64,000 bases of DNA from Mesobacillus jeotgali. Lineage in GTDB: Bacteria > Bacillota > Bacilli > Bacillales > Cytobacillaceae. The notes under the pieces are model-generated. The model did not search any database and had not been told where the DNA came from. It saw only the letters and a list, made by a program, of their open reading frames with translations. The stretch covers positions 930,001 through 994,000 of the forward strand of contig NZ_FVZC01000009.1 in assembly GCF_900166585.1 (NCBI RefSeq), read 5' to 3'. Position numbers and translations under genes: made by a program. Below, one piece after another: positions 31,064-40,304 of this stretch (positions are counted from its first letter, which is position 1; the number at the start of each line of letters is the position of its first letter).

Positions 31064-31999
31064 TCACCATGTAAAATGGATCTTCTTTGCCAAATCGGGA
31101 AAGTCAATAAATGGATTGCGATTTCCCTGGATATAGTAGATTGCCTGGTTCCGGTGCTTTTCATGAATGGTGGGGGGGAATTCTTCATTCCAGCGGACAA
31201 GTAAAGGGATGTTGACTTTTTTCCTGAATTCGTTTTTCACTCTTTTGGGGTACCTGAGAAAAAAATAAAGCATCGCTCTTGCGGTTGCGCCTTTTCCATG
31301 CTCGGGTTCGAATTCCAATCCTGTACTGACTCCGCAGTTGTTTTTGACAGGTTCATTGTCTGATTCGGGATTGTAAAAATCAAAGTCGGTAAAAGGGAAG
31401 TTAGACCTCGTTATATTGCAGGCCGGGTCGCAGACAAATAAGTGGTGTAAATCACCCTTCATCGGTTCAGCGCCCTCAAACCAGGATTGGGGAACAATAT
31501 GCTCGGTGTTCATCTTGAAATGATCCTCAAATACCTTCAATTCTTTGATGGAATCAAACCCATTCACCTGGATGGCCCGCGATCGTCTTCTAAATTCGTC
31601 GTACTTCTGCCGCAGTGTTTCGTTATCCTCGATAAGCAAAGATTCTGGATCCTTTCTTTGGCTGGAATAAATGCTTTTCGCGGTCCCATCCGGATACAGG
31701 TCCACCCATGTATACAGGTACAAATCCTTGGCAAGGAAGTAAGGGAGCTGGTTCTTATGGGATTGGAATACGATTGTATCGAATTTGTAGAAAAGGGCAA
31801 GCCCGGATAAATCGAGGTCCTGTGCACCACGATAATACTCTTCTGTGTCAAGCTTATCCTGAACAGGATCATAATAAAGCTGCTGATTGTTCTGGATATC
31901 CCGCCGGTTGTCCTTAAGGATCGTCAGCAGCTTTTTAAGATCAAGTGATTCGTACTTCTGTTCCCAATGCTCCTGTCGCTGTTTTTTATATTTTGACAT
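31064..31999 (-). CDS. endonuclease I family nuclease
   Basis: 311-aa nuclease of the EndA/NucM (endonuclease I) family with a beta-beta-alpha-metal active site. The core reads NTEHIVPQSWF (general-base His), MKGDLHHLFVCDP and ACNITRSNFPF (metal-binding His and Asn). Relatives are usually secreted; this one has a charged N-terminus (SKYKKQRQEHWEQKYE) and no signal peptide, so it is probably cytosolic or leaves another way. It ends 44 bp from a large tandem repeat array. ATG at 31999. Confidence 0.85.
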   Translation of the reverse strand: MSKYKKQRQEHWEQKYESLDLKKLLTILKDNRRDIQNNQQLYYDPVQDKLDTEEYYRGAQDLDLSGLALFYKFDTIVFQSHKNQLPYFLAKDLYLYTWVDLYPDGTAKSIYSSQRKDPESLLIEDNETLRQKYDEFRRRSRAIQVNGFDSIKELKVFEDHFKMNTEHIVPQSWFEGAEPMKGDLHHLFVCDPACNITRSNFPFTDFDFYNPESDNEPVKNNCGVSTGLEFEPEHGKGATARAMLYFFLRYPKRVKNEFRKKVNIPLLVRWNEEFPPTIHEKHRNQAIYYIQGNRNPFIDFPDLAKKIHFTW

Positions 32000-32114
32000 A
32001 GCGGACTCCTCATTCTTGTCGTCATCGTATCCTTATTTTACCCTTTTCCGGATTGTCCTTCAAAGACAATAGGGGATAAAATGCTCAAACAATGAATGAA
32101 ATTTAAGAAGCAAA

Positions 32115-33170
32115 TTAGTTGATGAACTGCAGAATCAATTCTTTGTTTCTCTCTGAAAAAACTTTGTTGTGGGATGATACCATAGCTGATTCGGTAGCAT
32201 TAGGCTCGATGAATTGCTTTGCCTGATTCACGGCATTTGCTGCATCCTGGAATGTCCCAGCTATCAAATTCAGTTTCCCTTCATGCTTTAAAATATCTCC
32301 GGCTGCAAATAAGCCTGGTACAGATGTTTCACTTGTGGGTGTTCCAGCAATATAAAAATCATCGACCATGCTTGGTTCAAGCTCGCTATTCTGAAGCAAT
32401 GAGGCATCCTGATCAAATCCGTGATTAACCAGAACATCATCGACAGGCAGACGCTGGATTTCACCAGTATCCTGATTGGTTATTTCAACAAATTCAATGG
32501 AAGTACGGCTTTGGTCAGCGATTAAATTAGTAATGCATGATTGGAAGATAAATTCCACAGAACTGTTCATCAGCTGGGTAACCTGTGATTCATGTCCGGA
32601 AAAACAATCTCTCCTATGAATCAGGTAAACTTTCTTTGCCACTGGTTCGAGGGCGTTCGCCCAATCGATTGCAGAATTGCCTCCACCTGATATGACGATG
32701 GTCCGATGTTTGAAATATTTGAGCGAATTGACCATATAGTGGAGATTTGATACCTCAAATTTTTCCGCGCCGTCAACCTTGAGCTTTTGCGGCTTCAAGA
32801 TTCCGCTTCCAATCGCAACGACAACCGATTTTGAATAGTGGATTCTACCTGATGCTGCTTTTAATAAAAATAAACCCTGTTCCTTGCTGATAGATTCAAT
32901 TTTTTCATTCAAAACAATCTCAGGGCTGAAAGTCATCGCCTGATCCTTTAGTTGCTGTATCAATTTTGCACCGGTAATTGGGCCAACTCCACCTACATCC
33001 CAGATCACTTTTTCAGGATAGACTTGAATTTTCCCGCCAAGGTCTGGCTGGGCTTCAATAACCTTTGTCTTCATCTCACGCAGTCCGGCATAAAAGGCAG
33101 AATATAATCCGGCAGGCCCGCCGCCGATTATCGTAATCTCGTAGATTTCATTATTTTCCACTGTAAACAC
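32115..33170 (-). CDS. ycgT: thioredoxin reductase-like ferredoxin/flavodoxin-NADP+ reductase (YcgT/YumC type)
   Basis: 351-aa FAD- and NAD(P)H-dependent oxidoreductase. FAD site IIGGGPAGLYSAFYAG at about 14-29; NADPH site IVISGGGNSAIDWAN; second FAD motif PGLFAAGDI. There is no CxxC pair, which separates it from thioredoxin reductase and puts it with Bacillus type FNRs. The C-terminal extension and its position beside a ferric-siderophore transporter behind a shared Fur box fit YcgT, a Fur-regulated member in B. subtilis. It likely supplies electrons for releasing iron from siderophores (inference). ATG at 33170. Confidence 0.82.
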   Translation of the reverse strand: MFTVENNEIYEITIIGGGPAGLYSAFYAGLREMKTKVIEAQPDLGGKIQVYPEKVIWDVGGVGPITGAKLIQQLKDQAMTFSPEIVLNEKIESISKEQGLFLLKAASGRIHYSKSVVVAIGSGILKPQKLKVDGAEKFEVSNLHYMVNSLKYFKHRTIVISGGGNSAIDWANALEPVAKKVYLIHRRDCFSGHESQVTQLMNSSVEFIFQSCITNLIADQSRTSIEFVEITNQDTGEIQRLPVDDVLVNHGFDQDASLLQNSELEPSMVDDFYIAGTPTSETSVPGLFAAGDILKHEGKLNLIAGTFQDAANAVNQAKQFIEPNATESAMVSSHNKVFSERNKELILQFIN

Positions 33171-33284
33171 TCCTCGAAATTAATTCGATTGTATTCGGTA
33201 ATAAAATGGTGAAAAATGAATTTTTCACAAATCTGTCATTGACTGATAAAAATAATAGCTTTATAGTATTCATTGTAAACGACA

Positions 33285-33301
33285 TTGATAATCATTATCA
33301 A
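33285..33301. promoter_or_regulatory. Fur box in the divergent iron-uptake promoter region
   Basis: TTGATAATCATTATCAA is a perfect palindrome containing the 7-1-7 Fur motif TGATAAT-C-ATTATCA. It lies 33 bp before the ABC operon and 115 bp before the ycgT-like gene, so it could repress both when iron is plentiful. Confidence 0.9.
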
Positions 33302-33333
33302 CGATAAAATGAAAAACTTTGGAGGAATGATGA

Positions 33334-34179
33334 ATGGTCCGCTTATACACAGACCAATTGTCCGTTGGTTATGGGGAACGAACAATCGTAAATAACCTGA
33401 CTTTAGACATCCCGGATCAGCAAATCACGATCATCATAGGCCCCAATGGCTGCGGTAAATCCACTTTGCTGAAATCAATGTCTCGTATCATTCCCCATCA
33501 GTCTGGCTCGATTTACTTTGATGGTTCAAGTATCTCTAAAGAAGATACAAAAAGCCTCGCAAGAAAGATGGCGATTCTTCCTCAAACACCGGAAAGTGCG
33601 GCCGGTCTTACGGTAGGGGAATTGGTGTCATATGGCCGCTATCCTTATCAAAAAGGATTCGGAAGGCTGACGAAAAAGGATATCGAAGTCATTGATTGGG
33701 CTCTAGAGGTGACCGGAACGGCTAGTTATAAATACGAGCCGGTCGATTCATTATCAGGAGGCCAGCGGCAGCGTGTCTGGATAGCACTCGCACTAGCACA
33801 GGAGACAGAAATGATCTTCCTTGATGAACCGACGACTTATCTGGACATGGCTCATCAGTTAGAAATCCTGGAGCTCCTCCAAAAGCTGAACAAAGAGCAG
33901 GACAGGACAATTGTGATGGTGCTTCATGACTTGAACCATGCAGCACGATTCGCGGATCACCTTGTTGCCCTGAAAGAGGGCAGTATTGTGAAAACAGGAA
34001 CAAGTGAAGAAGTCATCAATAAGGAAGTGCTGAGGCAAGTCTTTAGCATTGATGCCGAAATCGGGAGAGATCCCCGTACAAATAAGCCGATTTGCATCAC
34101 GTACAACTTACTAAAAGGAGAAGAAGAAAATGAAGAAACTACTTATGCCATTCCTGCTTATGCTGGTGCTCGTTATTAG
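33334..34179 (+). CDS. ferric-siderophore ABC transporter, ATP-binding protein
   Basis: 281-aa FecE/FhuC-like ATPase that drives siderophore import. Walker A GPNGCGKST, Q-loop LPQTPESAAG, signature LSGGQRQRVWIA, Walker B MIFLDEPTTYLD, switch His in VMVLHDLNHAAR. ATG at 33334 follows TTTGGAGGAATGATGA (the second of two ATGs). Its reading frame continues 50 bp into the substrate-binding protein gene, so its last 16 residues are encoded by DNA that in another frame makes the lipoprotein signal peptide. First gene of a Fur-controlled four-gene operon. Confidence 0.92.
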   Translation: MVRLYTDQLSVGYGERTIVNNLTLDIPDQQITIIIGPNGCGKSTLLKSMSRIIPHQSGSIYFDGSSISKEDTKSLARKMAILPQTPESAAGLTVGELVSYGRYPYQKGFGRLTKKDIEVIDWALEVTGTASYKYEPVDSLSGGQRQRVWIALALAQETEMIFLDEPTTYLDMAHQLEILELLQKLNKEQDRTIVMVLHDLNHAARFADHLVALKEGSIVKTGTSEEVINKEVLRQVFSIDAEIGRDPRTNKPICITYNLLKGEEENEETTYAIPAYAGARY

Positions 34180-35050
34180 TGCATGCGGAGCAGAAGAAAA
34201 GAAAGAAAGTTCAAGTGGGAAAAAAGAAGAAGATAAGCCGCAGACCATTACTTATGAATCTGAAAATGGTCCTGTAGAAGTACCTGCAAATCCGGAAAGA
34301 GTTATCGTCCTTTCTTCATTTGCCGGAAATGTCATGGCTCTTGATGTGCCAATTGTGGGGGTTGACTCCTGGTCAAAGAAGAATCCGCGATTTGAAAAAT
34401 TAAAGGGCGTCGAAGAAGTGACAGATGAAAACCTGGAGAAAATCATTGAATTAAACCCAGACCTGATTATTGGTCTTTCCAATATCAAAAACGTCGATAA
34501 GCTGAAGGAAATTGCGCCTACTGTATCTTATACATACGGAAAGCTTGGTTACCTTGAACAGCATCTGGAAATCGGCAAGGTCTTAAATAAAGAAAATGAA
34601 GCAAAAAAGTGGATTGATAATTTCAAAGCAGAATCAAAAGCTGCCGGCAAAGAAATCAAGGCAAAAATCGGTGACGATGCAACTGTTTCTGTAATTGAAA
34701 ACTTCGACAAGGAACTTTATGTGTTTGGTGATAACTGGGCAAGGGGAACAGAAATCCTTTATCAGGAAATGGGATTGAATATGCCTGAAAAAGTAAAAGA
34801 AGCAGCACTAAAGCCTGGATATTACGCAATTTCCCCGGAAGTGTTGTCCGAATACGCTGGTGATTATGTTGTTTTCAGCAAGAATGCAGAGGGAGATACG
34901 TCCTTCCAGCAAACCGAGACTTATAAAAATATCCCTGCTGTAAAAAATAACCGTGTATTCGAAGTAAATGCGAAGGAGTTTTATTTCAACGATCCTTTAA
35001 CACTTGAATATCAACTGGAATTCTTTAAAAAATCATTCTTGGAACAATAA
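34130..35050 (+). CDS. ferric-siderophore-binding lipoprotein
   Basis: 306-aa periplasmic-binding-type III lipoprotein anchored outside the membrane. Lipobox VISACG places the lipid on Cys19 or nearby. After a Lys/Glu/Ser-rich linker comes the fold: PERVIVLSSFAGNVMALDVP, IIELNPDLIIGLSN, the long backbone helix, and FYFNDPLTLEYQLEFF at the end. The type resembles hydroxamate-siderophore binders (FhuD/YxeB), but ligand choice cannot be fixed from sequence. ATG at 34130 follows AAAAGGAGAAGAAGAAA and overlaps the ATPase gene. Confidence 0.88.
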   Translation: MKKLLMPFLLMLVLVISACGAEEKKESSSGKKEEDKPQTITYESENGPVEVPANPERVIVLSSFAGNVMALDVPIVGVDSWSKKNPRFEKLKGVEEVTDENLEKIIELNPDLIIGLSNIKNVDKLKEIAPTVSYTYGKLGYLEQHLEIGKVLNKENEAKKWIDNFKAESKAAGKEIKAKIGDDATVSVIENFDKELYVFGDNWARGTEILYQEMGLNMPEKVKEAALKPGYYAISPEVLSEYAGDYVVFSKNAEGDTSFQQTETYKNIPAVKNNRVFEVNAKEFYFNDPLTLEYQLEFFKKSFLEQ

Positions 35051-35111
35051 TAACTAGCAGGAGGAATTCTTCGAGGATTCCTCTTCTTGCTATCAGAAAG
35101 ATGAGATGTAA

Positions 35112-36119
35112 ATGATCAACCAACACAGCTCGCTCCCCATGTTCATAAAGTTCGTTGCCGGTATCCTTATCCTGGCCGTCAGTTTCATGACGGCTATGGT
35201 TTTTGGTGCAGCTGATACGAGCATCAAGGAAATCTGGCTGGCGCTTACTTCAACTGTTAAAACAGATACAATTACCATGATCAGAGAAATCCGGCTGCCG
35301 AGGGAGGTTGCGGCTATTTTCGTTGGATCTGCCTTATCTGTAGCTGGTGCGATCATGCAGGGATTGACGAGAAACCCGCTGGCTGATCCAGGATTGCTGG
35401 GTCTGACAGCCGGCGCAAACGCAGCTTTGGCACTGGTAATGGCGCTTCGTCCGGAGGCTGGCTATCTGGCAATCACGATTGCTTGTTTTATCGGAGCAGC
35501 TGTAGGTGTAGTGCTTGTTTTTGGTATTGGCGCACTGAAGAAAGGCGGATTTTCTCCTTTGCGCATCGTCCTGGCTGGTGCCGCGGTTTCGGCCTTTTTA
35601 TTTGCGGTCGCCGAGGGAATCGGACTCTATTTTAAAATTTCAAAAGATGTGTCTATGTGGACTGCCGGCGGCCTCATGGGCACGTCATGGACTCAGCTGA
35701 AGATTATTATTCCGTTCATTTTGATAGGGATGCTTGTTTCTTTTTATTTATCGAGGCAATTGACCATTTTAAGCTTGAGTGAAGAAGTGGCAGTAGGACT
35801 TGGCCAGAAGACAAATTTGATTAAACTCGTTTTATTCATCGTGATTGTTTTACTGGCAGGATCCTCTGTCGCGCTAGTAGGGAACATGGCCTTTATCGGA
35901 CTGATGGTACCGCATATCGTCAGGATGATTGTCGGTAATGATTATCGGTTTGTCCTGCCGATGTCAGCCTTACTCGGTGCCTCGTTCTTGCTGATTGCAG
36001 ATACGCTGGGGCGAACAATCAACGCTCCTTATGAGACACCGATCTATGCGATTATTTCATTGCTCGGACTGCCGTTCTTCCTGTTCATTGTCCGTAAAGG
36101 AGGGAAGAGCTTCACATGA
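35112..36119 (+). CDS. FecCD-family siderophore permease, first subunit
   Basis: 335-aa integral membrane protein of the FecCD/BtuC type with about ten helices. REIRLPREVAAIFVGSALSV and GAIMQGLTRNPLADPGLLGL are the family signatures; VGNMAFIGLMVPHIVRMIVG is the cytoplasmic coupling loop that meets the ATPase. It forms a heterodimer with the next gene product, whose start overlaps its stop by 4 bp. The ribosome binding site before 35112 is weak (GATGAGATG). Confidence 0.92.
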   Translation: MINQHSSLPMFIKFVAGILILAVSFMTAMVFGAADTSIKEIWLALTSTVKTDTITMIREIRLPREVAAIFVGSALSVAGAIMQGLTRNPLADPGLLGLTAGANAALALVMALRPEAGYLAITIACFIGAAVGVVLVFGIGALKKGGFSPLRIVLAGAAVSAFLFAVAEGIGLYFKISKDVSMWTAGGLMGTSWTQLKIIIPFILIGMLVSFYLSRQLTILSLSEEVAVGLGQKTNLIKLVLFIVIVLLAGSSVALVGNMAFIGLMVPHIVRMIVGNDYRFVLPMSALLGASFLLIADTLGRTINAPYETPIYAIISLLGLPFFLFIVRKGGKSFT

Positions 36120-37123
36120 TTCATCCGTCTATTGTTAAAAAACAAAGAATCATAGTTGCGACTTTATTTGTTTTAATCGTATTAACCATAATTGCGAGTC
36201 TTGGACTTGGCTATTCTTCCGTCTCCTATGGCAGGATTTTGCCGACAATATTCGAGAATGGCACTTTTAAAGAAGAGTTTGTTTTGTTTGAGATTAGACT
36301 TCCAAGAATTATCGTTACGCTCCTTGGCGGGATGGCACTCGCAATTTCGGGGTCGATTTTACAGGGTTTGACACGGAATGATTTAGCTGATCCAGGAATT
36401 ATCGGAATCAACTCCGGAGCAGGACTGGGAATTGCTGTGTTCTTTCTCTTCTTCCCAATTGACGCCGCTTCGTTTGCCTATATGCTGCCAATTGTCGCCT
36501 TCTGTGGTGCCTTAATGACTGCGGTACTGATTTATTTATTCTCGTATAAAAAGGGAATCGGGCTTCAGCCTGTAAGATTGATTCTAGTCGGAATTGGGTT
36601 TTCGATGGCATTATCAGGGGCAATGATTGTCATTATTTCGGCAGCAGAAAGACAAAAAGTTGATTTCATTGCCCGCTGGCTCGCCGGAAATATCTGGGGA
36701 ACGGACTGGCCATTCATCGCGGCTCTTTTGCCATGGCTTCTGATTTTGATCCCTTTCACACTGTATAAGGCTAATCGCTTGAACCTGCTAACTTTAAGCG
36801 ATCCTGTCGCCATCGGAGTAGGAGTATCCATTGAAAAGGAAAGAATTATCCTTTTATTGACGGCTGTTGCCCTGGCAGCTTCTGCTGTTTCGGTCACAGG
36901 GGGAATCGCTTTTATCGGATTAATGGCCCCGCATCTTGCGAAGGCGCTCATTGGACCACGGAACCAATTGTTTTTGCCAATCGCGGTTTTGATTGGCGGC
37001 TGGCTGTTACTGTTTGCTGACACTATTGGCCGAAACCTCCTGGAGCCAGAAGGAATCCCAGCGGGCATCATGACAGCCTTGATTGGTGCACCGTACTTCG
37101 TGTATTTGCTTTTGAAAAAATAG
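36116..37123 (+). CDS. FecCD-family siderophore permease, second subunit
   Basis: 335-aa partner permease. LFEIRLPRIIVTLLGGMALA, GSILQGLTRNDLADPGIIGI and GGIAFIGLMAPHLAKALIGP repeat the same signatures as the first subunit at matching positions. ATG at 36116 overlaps the upstream stop (ATGA), indicating coupled translation. It ends the operon before a terminator hairpin at 37132. Confidence 0.92.
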   Translation: MIHPSIVKKQRIIVATLFVLIVLTIIASLGLGYSSVSYGRILPTIFENGTFKEEFVLFEIRLPRIIVTLLGGMALAISGSILQGLTRNDLADPGIIGINSGAGLGIAVFFLFFPIDAASFAYMLPIVAFCGALMTAVLIYLFSYKKGIGLQPVRLILVGIGFSMALSGAMIVIISAAERQKVDFIARWLAGNIWGTDWPFIAALLPWLLILIPFTLYKANRLNLLTLSDPVAIGVGVSIEKERIILLLTAVALAASAVSVTGGIAFIGLMAPHLAKALIGPRNQLFLPIAVLIGGWLLLFADTIGRNLLEPEGIPAGIMTALIGAPYFVYLLLKK

Positions 37124-37131
37124 TTATTCAT

Positions 37132-37163
37132 GCTGTTGGGCCCATTGCCCGGCAGTTTTTTTG
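37132..37163 (+). terminator. terminator of the siderophore ABC operon
   Basis: CTGTTGGGC pairs with GCCCGGCAG (two central mismatches) over CCATT, followed by seven T. Confidence 0.65.
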
Positions 37164-37301
37164 TTAAGGGCTTAAACCTGGCGAATGGCAAGAGAATATT
37201 ACTGATTGACATAGCGAGTGGAGAACCAAAAAAAAAGAACTACATATATATATAAGACTCCAAATTTTGCTTATGAAAAATATGAAGGAGGGGCCATTGG
37301 G

Positions 37302-37508
37302 ATGAAAGAGAAAATGGTTGCAGATGAATTACAATGCATGTTTTTAGAAGGTTTGCTGCCAGGTATAGAAGAGGTATGGATTAATATACTCTCTAGAAAT
37401 CTCAGGAACGGAAATTTAACCATTAATGATTTACTTTGCAGTGATGCTCTTCCAAAGGAAAAGGTGGACGAAGCTTTAAATAGAATTCCGTCGTATGGAT
37501 GGAAATAA
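37302..37508 (+). CDS. hypothetical small protein
   Basis: 68-aa acidic soluble protein (MKEKMVADELQCMFLEG, IEEVWINILSRNLRNGNLTI, ending RIPSYGWK). ATG at 37302 is supported by AAGGAGGGG about 9 nt upstream, while a longer frame starting at 37218 has no such site. No domain recognised. Possibly expressed with the next small gene. Confidence 0.5.
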   Translation: MKEKMVADELQCMFLEGLLPGIEEVWINILSRNLRNGNLTINDLLCSDALPKEKVDEALNRIPSYGWK

Positions 37509-37600
37509 TGAAAAATACACAAAGCGAAAAAGACGGTTGTTTTTTAGTGCCATCCATATTTTTTTCTCCAATGGATATATTACAACTGAGGTGAAAAAAA

Positions 37601-37816
37601 ATGGATAAGGACAGAGAAAGTAACAAAGACGAAATTAATGTGGAATTAGGCGGAATGGGGATTTACGGAACCACCTCCAATGTCGGAGTTGGTGGTTACA
37701 AGGCATCAGGTGATATAGAAAATGCGGGAAGATTGGACAAGGGTTTTCAAAAGATTGAAGAGGATGACCTTGCACCAAGAGCTTCACTTCTAGAAGAAGG
37801 CAAGAAGGATTACTGA
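37601..37816 (+). CDS. hypothetical small hydrophilic protein
   Basis: 71 aa, very hydrophilic and glycine-rich (VELGGMGIYGTTSNVGVGGY), with an acidic end. ATG at 37601 follows GAGGTGAAAAAAA. No membrane segment. Composition suggests an intrinsically flexible, perhaps sporulation- or stress-related protein, but I recognise no family. A strong terminator follows. Confidence 0.5.
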   Translation: MDKDRESNKDEINVELGGMGIYGTTSNVGVGGYKASGDIENAGRLDKGFQKIEEDDLAPRASLLEEGKKDY

Positions 37817-37821
37817 AGATG

Positions 37822-37852
37822 AAAAACCATGGTTTTCGAACCATGGTTTTTC
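37822..37852 (+). terminator. 13-bp perfect hairpin terminator
   Basis: AAAAACCATGGTT (37822-37834) pairs with AACCATGGTTTTT (37839-37851) over a TTCG tetraloop. Confidence 0.85.
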
Positions 37853-37969
37853 CTCTACCCTTATAAAGGCGTTTTACCGGTAAAAGGGGTGACGGTTAGG
37901 TTCTTATTGGAATTTTTCATCCTTATCATATAGAATGAAAGGCATCCAAGAAATTAAGGGAGTCGAACA

Positions 37970-38989
37970 ATGAGCAATCCAAATTATCAGATAAGAGTGA
38001 ACAGAAATGAGTTCGTATGGAACAGCAAGGAAGGGGAACTTACATTTGATGGAGCTCCTGCGTTGTTATTCTGGGATTCAGCAATTGAGCTTTTCTTGAA
38101 AACAATCGAAGAAATTTCCGGAAATGATGTGTCAAAGACCGTTTATGAAGTAACAGGGTTTCGAATGGGACATCTTGTTAGCTCTTATTACGAAGGAAGG
38201 ACCGACGTGGTAGAGCTTTTGAATGAATATAGTGAAATTTATAAGAGTGCAGGCTGGGGAAATTTTGAAATTCAGGAGTACTCGTTTGAAGAAAAAAGAG
38301 CGGTCTTAAGAATCCACAACAGCTGGGAACACAGGATTTTTAAGCTGGCTGATAAAAATAGAGCGGGTGTTTTGCTGCCAAGCCATTGGGCAGGCATATT
38401 AAGCGGCCTCTTCAAGCAGGACATGTGGTATAAAATTGTAAAGAGCCAACTGGAAGGTCATGAATACGATGAAGTGGAGATTTTTCCTTCCAACGTGACC
38501 ATTTCACAAAACATCCATGAATTAGCGAGGAAGAAAGAACAGGAAAGCATCATGGAACTGGAGAAGAAGGTAGAGGAGCGTACTGATGAGCTTAACTCTT
38601 TAGTTCAGGAGATATCCTCCCCGATTATCCCAGTTTTGAAAGATATACTCGTCATCCCGATGATTGGCAAATACAACGAAGAGCGGCTGAGCAACCTTAT
38701 TGAAAAAGCACTAGTTGAACTCACCAGGCTAAAGGCAAAATATTTATTAATCGATTTAACTGGAATAAAACATGTAGATCCCTACACTGTCCATGGAATA
38801 CAAAAATTAATCCAGTCGATTCGTCTAATTGGCGGCCAATGCTTTGTTGTAGGTGTATCAGCAGAATTAAGCATTCAAATCTTAAGCTCGAATGTTAATC
38901 TTGAAGGAATCCACTCTTTCTCCAGCCTGCAGCAGGGAGTAGAACATGCTATCCTTCAGAATGGATATGAATTGGTTAAAAGGAAATAA
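37970..38989 (+). CDS. RsbR-type stressosome protein with V4R-like sensor domain
   Basis: 339 aa. The N-terminal sensor (about 1-180) resembles the 4-vinyl reductase (V4R) small-molecule-binding fold, with GFRMGHLVSSYYEG. A coiled coil (ELEKKVEERTDELNSL) leads to a C-terminal STAS domain (about 215-335) of the kind that builds the stressosome controlling general stress response. At the RsbRA Thr171-equivalent position it has Ser217 (EISSPII); at the Thr205-equivalent position it has Pro (HVDPYTV) and so lacks the second phosphoacceptor. ATG at 37970 follows AAGGGAGTCGAACA. Single gene with terminator. Confidence 0.8.
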   Translation: MSNPNYQIRVNRNEFVWNSKEGELTFDGAPALLFWDSAIELFLKTIEEISGNDVSKTVYEVTGFRMGHLVSSYYEGRTDVVELLNEYSEIYKSAGWGNFEIQEYSFEEKRAVLRIHNSWEHRIFKLADKNRAGVLLPSHWAGILSGLFKQDMWYKIVKSQLEGHEYDEVEIFPSNVTISQNIHELARKKEQESIMELEKKVEERTDELNSLVQEISSPIIPVLKDILVIPMIGKYNEERLSNLIEKALVELTRLKAKYLLIDLTGIKHVDPYTVHGIQKLIQSIRLIGGQCFVVGVSAELSIQILSSNVNLEGIHSFSSLQQGVEHAILQNGYELVKRK

Positions 38990-38996
38990 ATCAAGA

Positions 38997-39030
38997 GGCT
39001 GAACAGGAGACTTTCATGTTCAGCTTTTTT
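38997..39030 (+). terminator. terminator of the V4R-STAS gene
   Basis: GGCTGAAC pairs with GTTCAGCT around a 12-nt loop, followed by TTTTTTT. Confidence 0.75.
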
Positions 39031-39144
39031 TATGTTCTCATCTGTGTCATTAGAAAGATTTTTCAATTTGGGACATATGTCCTTCCTGAATCTTATGTTG
39101 TGTCTTTTAATGTATATATAAATTAGGATTTAAGGAGAGAAATA

Positions 39145-39570
39145 ATGAGAGGTCTAGTTTTTGCGGTTTTAGGGGGAGCATTCATTACTCTCCAGGGGGT
39201 AGCTAATTCAAGAATCAGTCAGGATATTGGCACGTGGCAGACGGCGACAGTCACTCAATTTACCGGGTTTTTAATGGCGCTTTTGATTTTATTGGTGGCC
39301 GTACGCGGGAAAAGGCATGATTTAAAGAATGTACGGCCCCTGTTTTTAATTGGTGGATCGTTTGGGGCAATTGTCGTCTACGGAAGCGTTACAGCCATCC
39401 ATTTTATTGGCGTTACGCTAACAGTTTCAGTCATGTTGATCGCTCAGCTTGCTATGACGGTCTTGATTGACCAAAATGGATGGTTTGAGGTCAAAAAGCA
39501 AAAAATGAAGATACCACAGCTAATTGGTATATCAATGATGGTTGTCGGCGTGATGATCCTTGGTTTGTAA
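39145..39570 (+). CDS. YdcZ/DUF606-family DMT transporter, first subunit
   Basis: 141-aa membrane protein with four or five helices of the short DMT (DUF606, YdcZ) type. FAVLGGAFITLQGVANSRIS and GSVTAIHFIGVTLTVSVMLI are typical. Such half-size transporters work as homo- or heterodimers; the similar gene at 40305, beyond the regulator, would be the partner. Substrate unknown. ATG follows AAGGAGAGAAATA. First gene of a likely three-gene operon (28 and 18 bp gaps). Confidence 0.85.
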   Translation: MRGLVFAVLGGAFITLQGVANSRISQDIGTWQTATVTQFTGFLMALLILLVAVRGKRHDLKNVRPLFLIGGSFGAIVVYGSVTAIHFIGVTLTVSVMLIAQLAMTVLIDQNGWFEVKKQKMKIPQLIGISMMVVGVMILGL

Positions 39571-39597
39571 AATCGTGGAAAGAGGTGTGCGAACAAC

Positions 39598-40287
39598 ATG
39601 AATTCTGTGCATCAGCTTGAAGACTTTTTGCGCTCCAGAGAGATCGCCCCTATATTTAATGAAGACATCATCCCATATCTATCACTATATCATTTTGAGA
39701 AAGGGGAAACGATCTGCTCTCAGGGTGAAGCTGCTGAATTCTTATATATCCTGGTAAAGGGAAAGGTGAAGATATTTACAACTTCTGAAGATGGAAAGAC
39801 CTTGATTCTGTCATTCAAAACTCCCCTTGAAGTAATAGGTGACATTGAGTATATCCAAAAAATCAACACAATCAATACCGTTGAGGCGGTTTCACCAGTC
39901 ATCATGATTGGAGTTAGGCAAAATACAGTGAGAGAATTCTTAAATGAACATCCTCCATTCTTACAATTTTTGCTTGATATCATTACAAGGAAATTCTATA
40001 TCAAGTCACAATTTATGAGACATAACATCATGTATCCCGTAGAAACGCGGTTAGCAAGCTATCTCGTTTCGGTTGCATATGATGAAAATGATGCATTGGT
40101 CAATGGCATGGTGAGCACGTCTAATCTTACTGACATTGCTAATCTGATTGGAACGAGCTATAGGCATCTTAATCGAGTCATCAAGGAGTTTTGTATAGCT
40201 GGATTGGTCGAACGAAAAAAAGGGACGATCATGATTAAAGATTTGGAAGGCCTAAAATTGGCTGCCAAGGAAAATCTTTATGAGTAA
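39598..40287 (+). CDS. Crp/Fnr-family transcriptional regulator (YeiL-like)
   Basis: 229-aa regulator. The N-terminal cyclic-nucleotide-binding-like domain (about 15-130) has EKGETICSQGEAAEFLYILV and DGKTLILSFKTPLEVIGDIE; the C-terminal winged helix has MVSTSNLTDIANLIGTSYRH as recognition helix-turn-helix. There is no cysteine cluster for an Fe-S centre and no clear cAMP-binding arginine, so the signal is unknown. Set between two YdcZ-like transporter genes that it probably regulates. Confidence 0.85.
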   Translation: MNSVHQLEDFLRSREIAPIFNEDIIPYLSLYHFEKGETICSQGEAAEFLYILVKGKVKIFTTSEDGKTLILSFKTPLEVIGDIEYIQKINTINTVEAVSPVIMIGVRQNTVREFLNEHPPFLQFLLDIITRKFYIKSQFMRHNIMYPVETRLASYLVSVAYDENDALVNGMVSTSNLTDIANLIGTSYRHLNRVIKEFCIAGLVERKKGTIMIKDLEGLKLAAKENLYE

Positions 40288-40304
40288 AACAAGGGGGATA
40301 TGAT

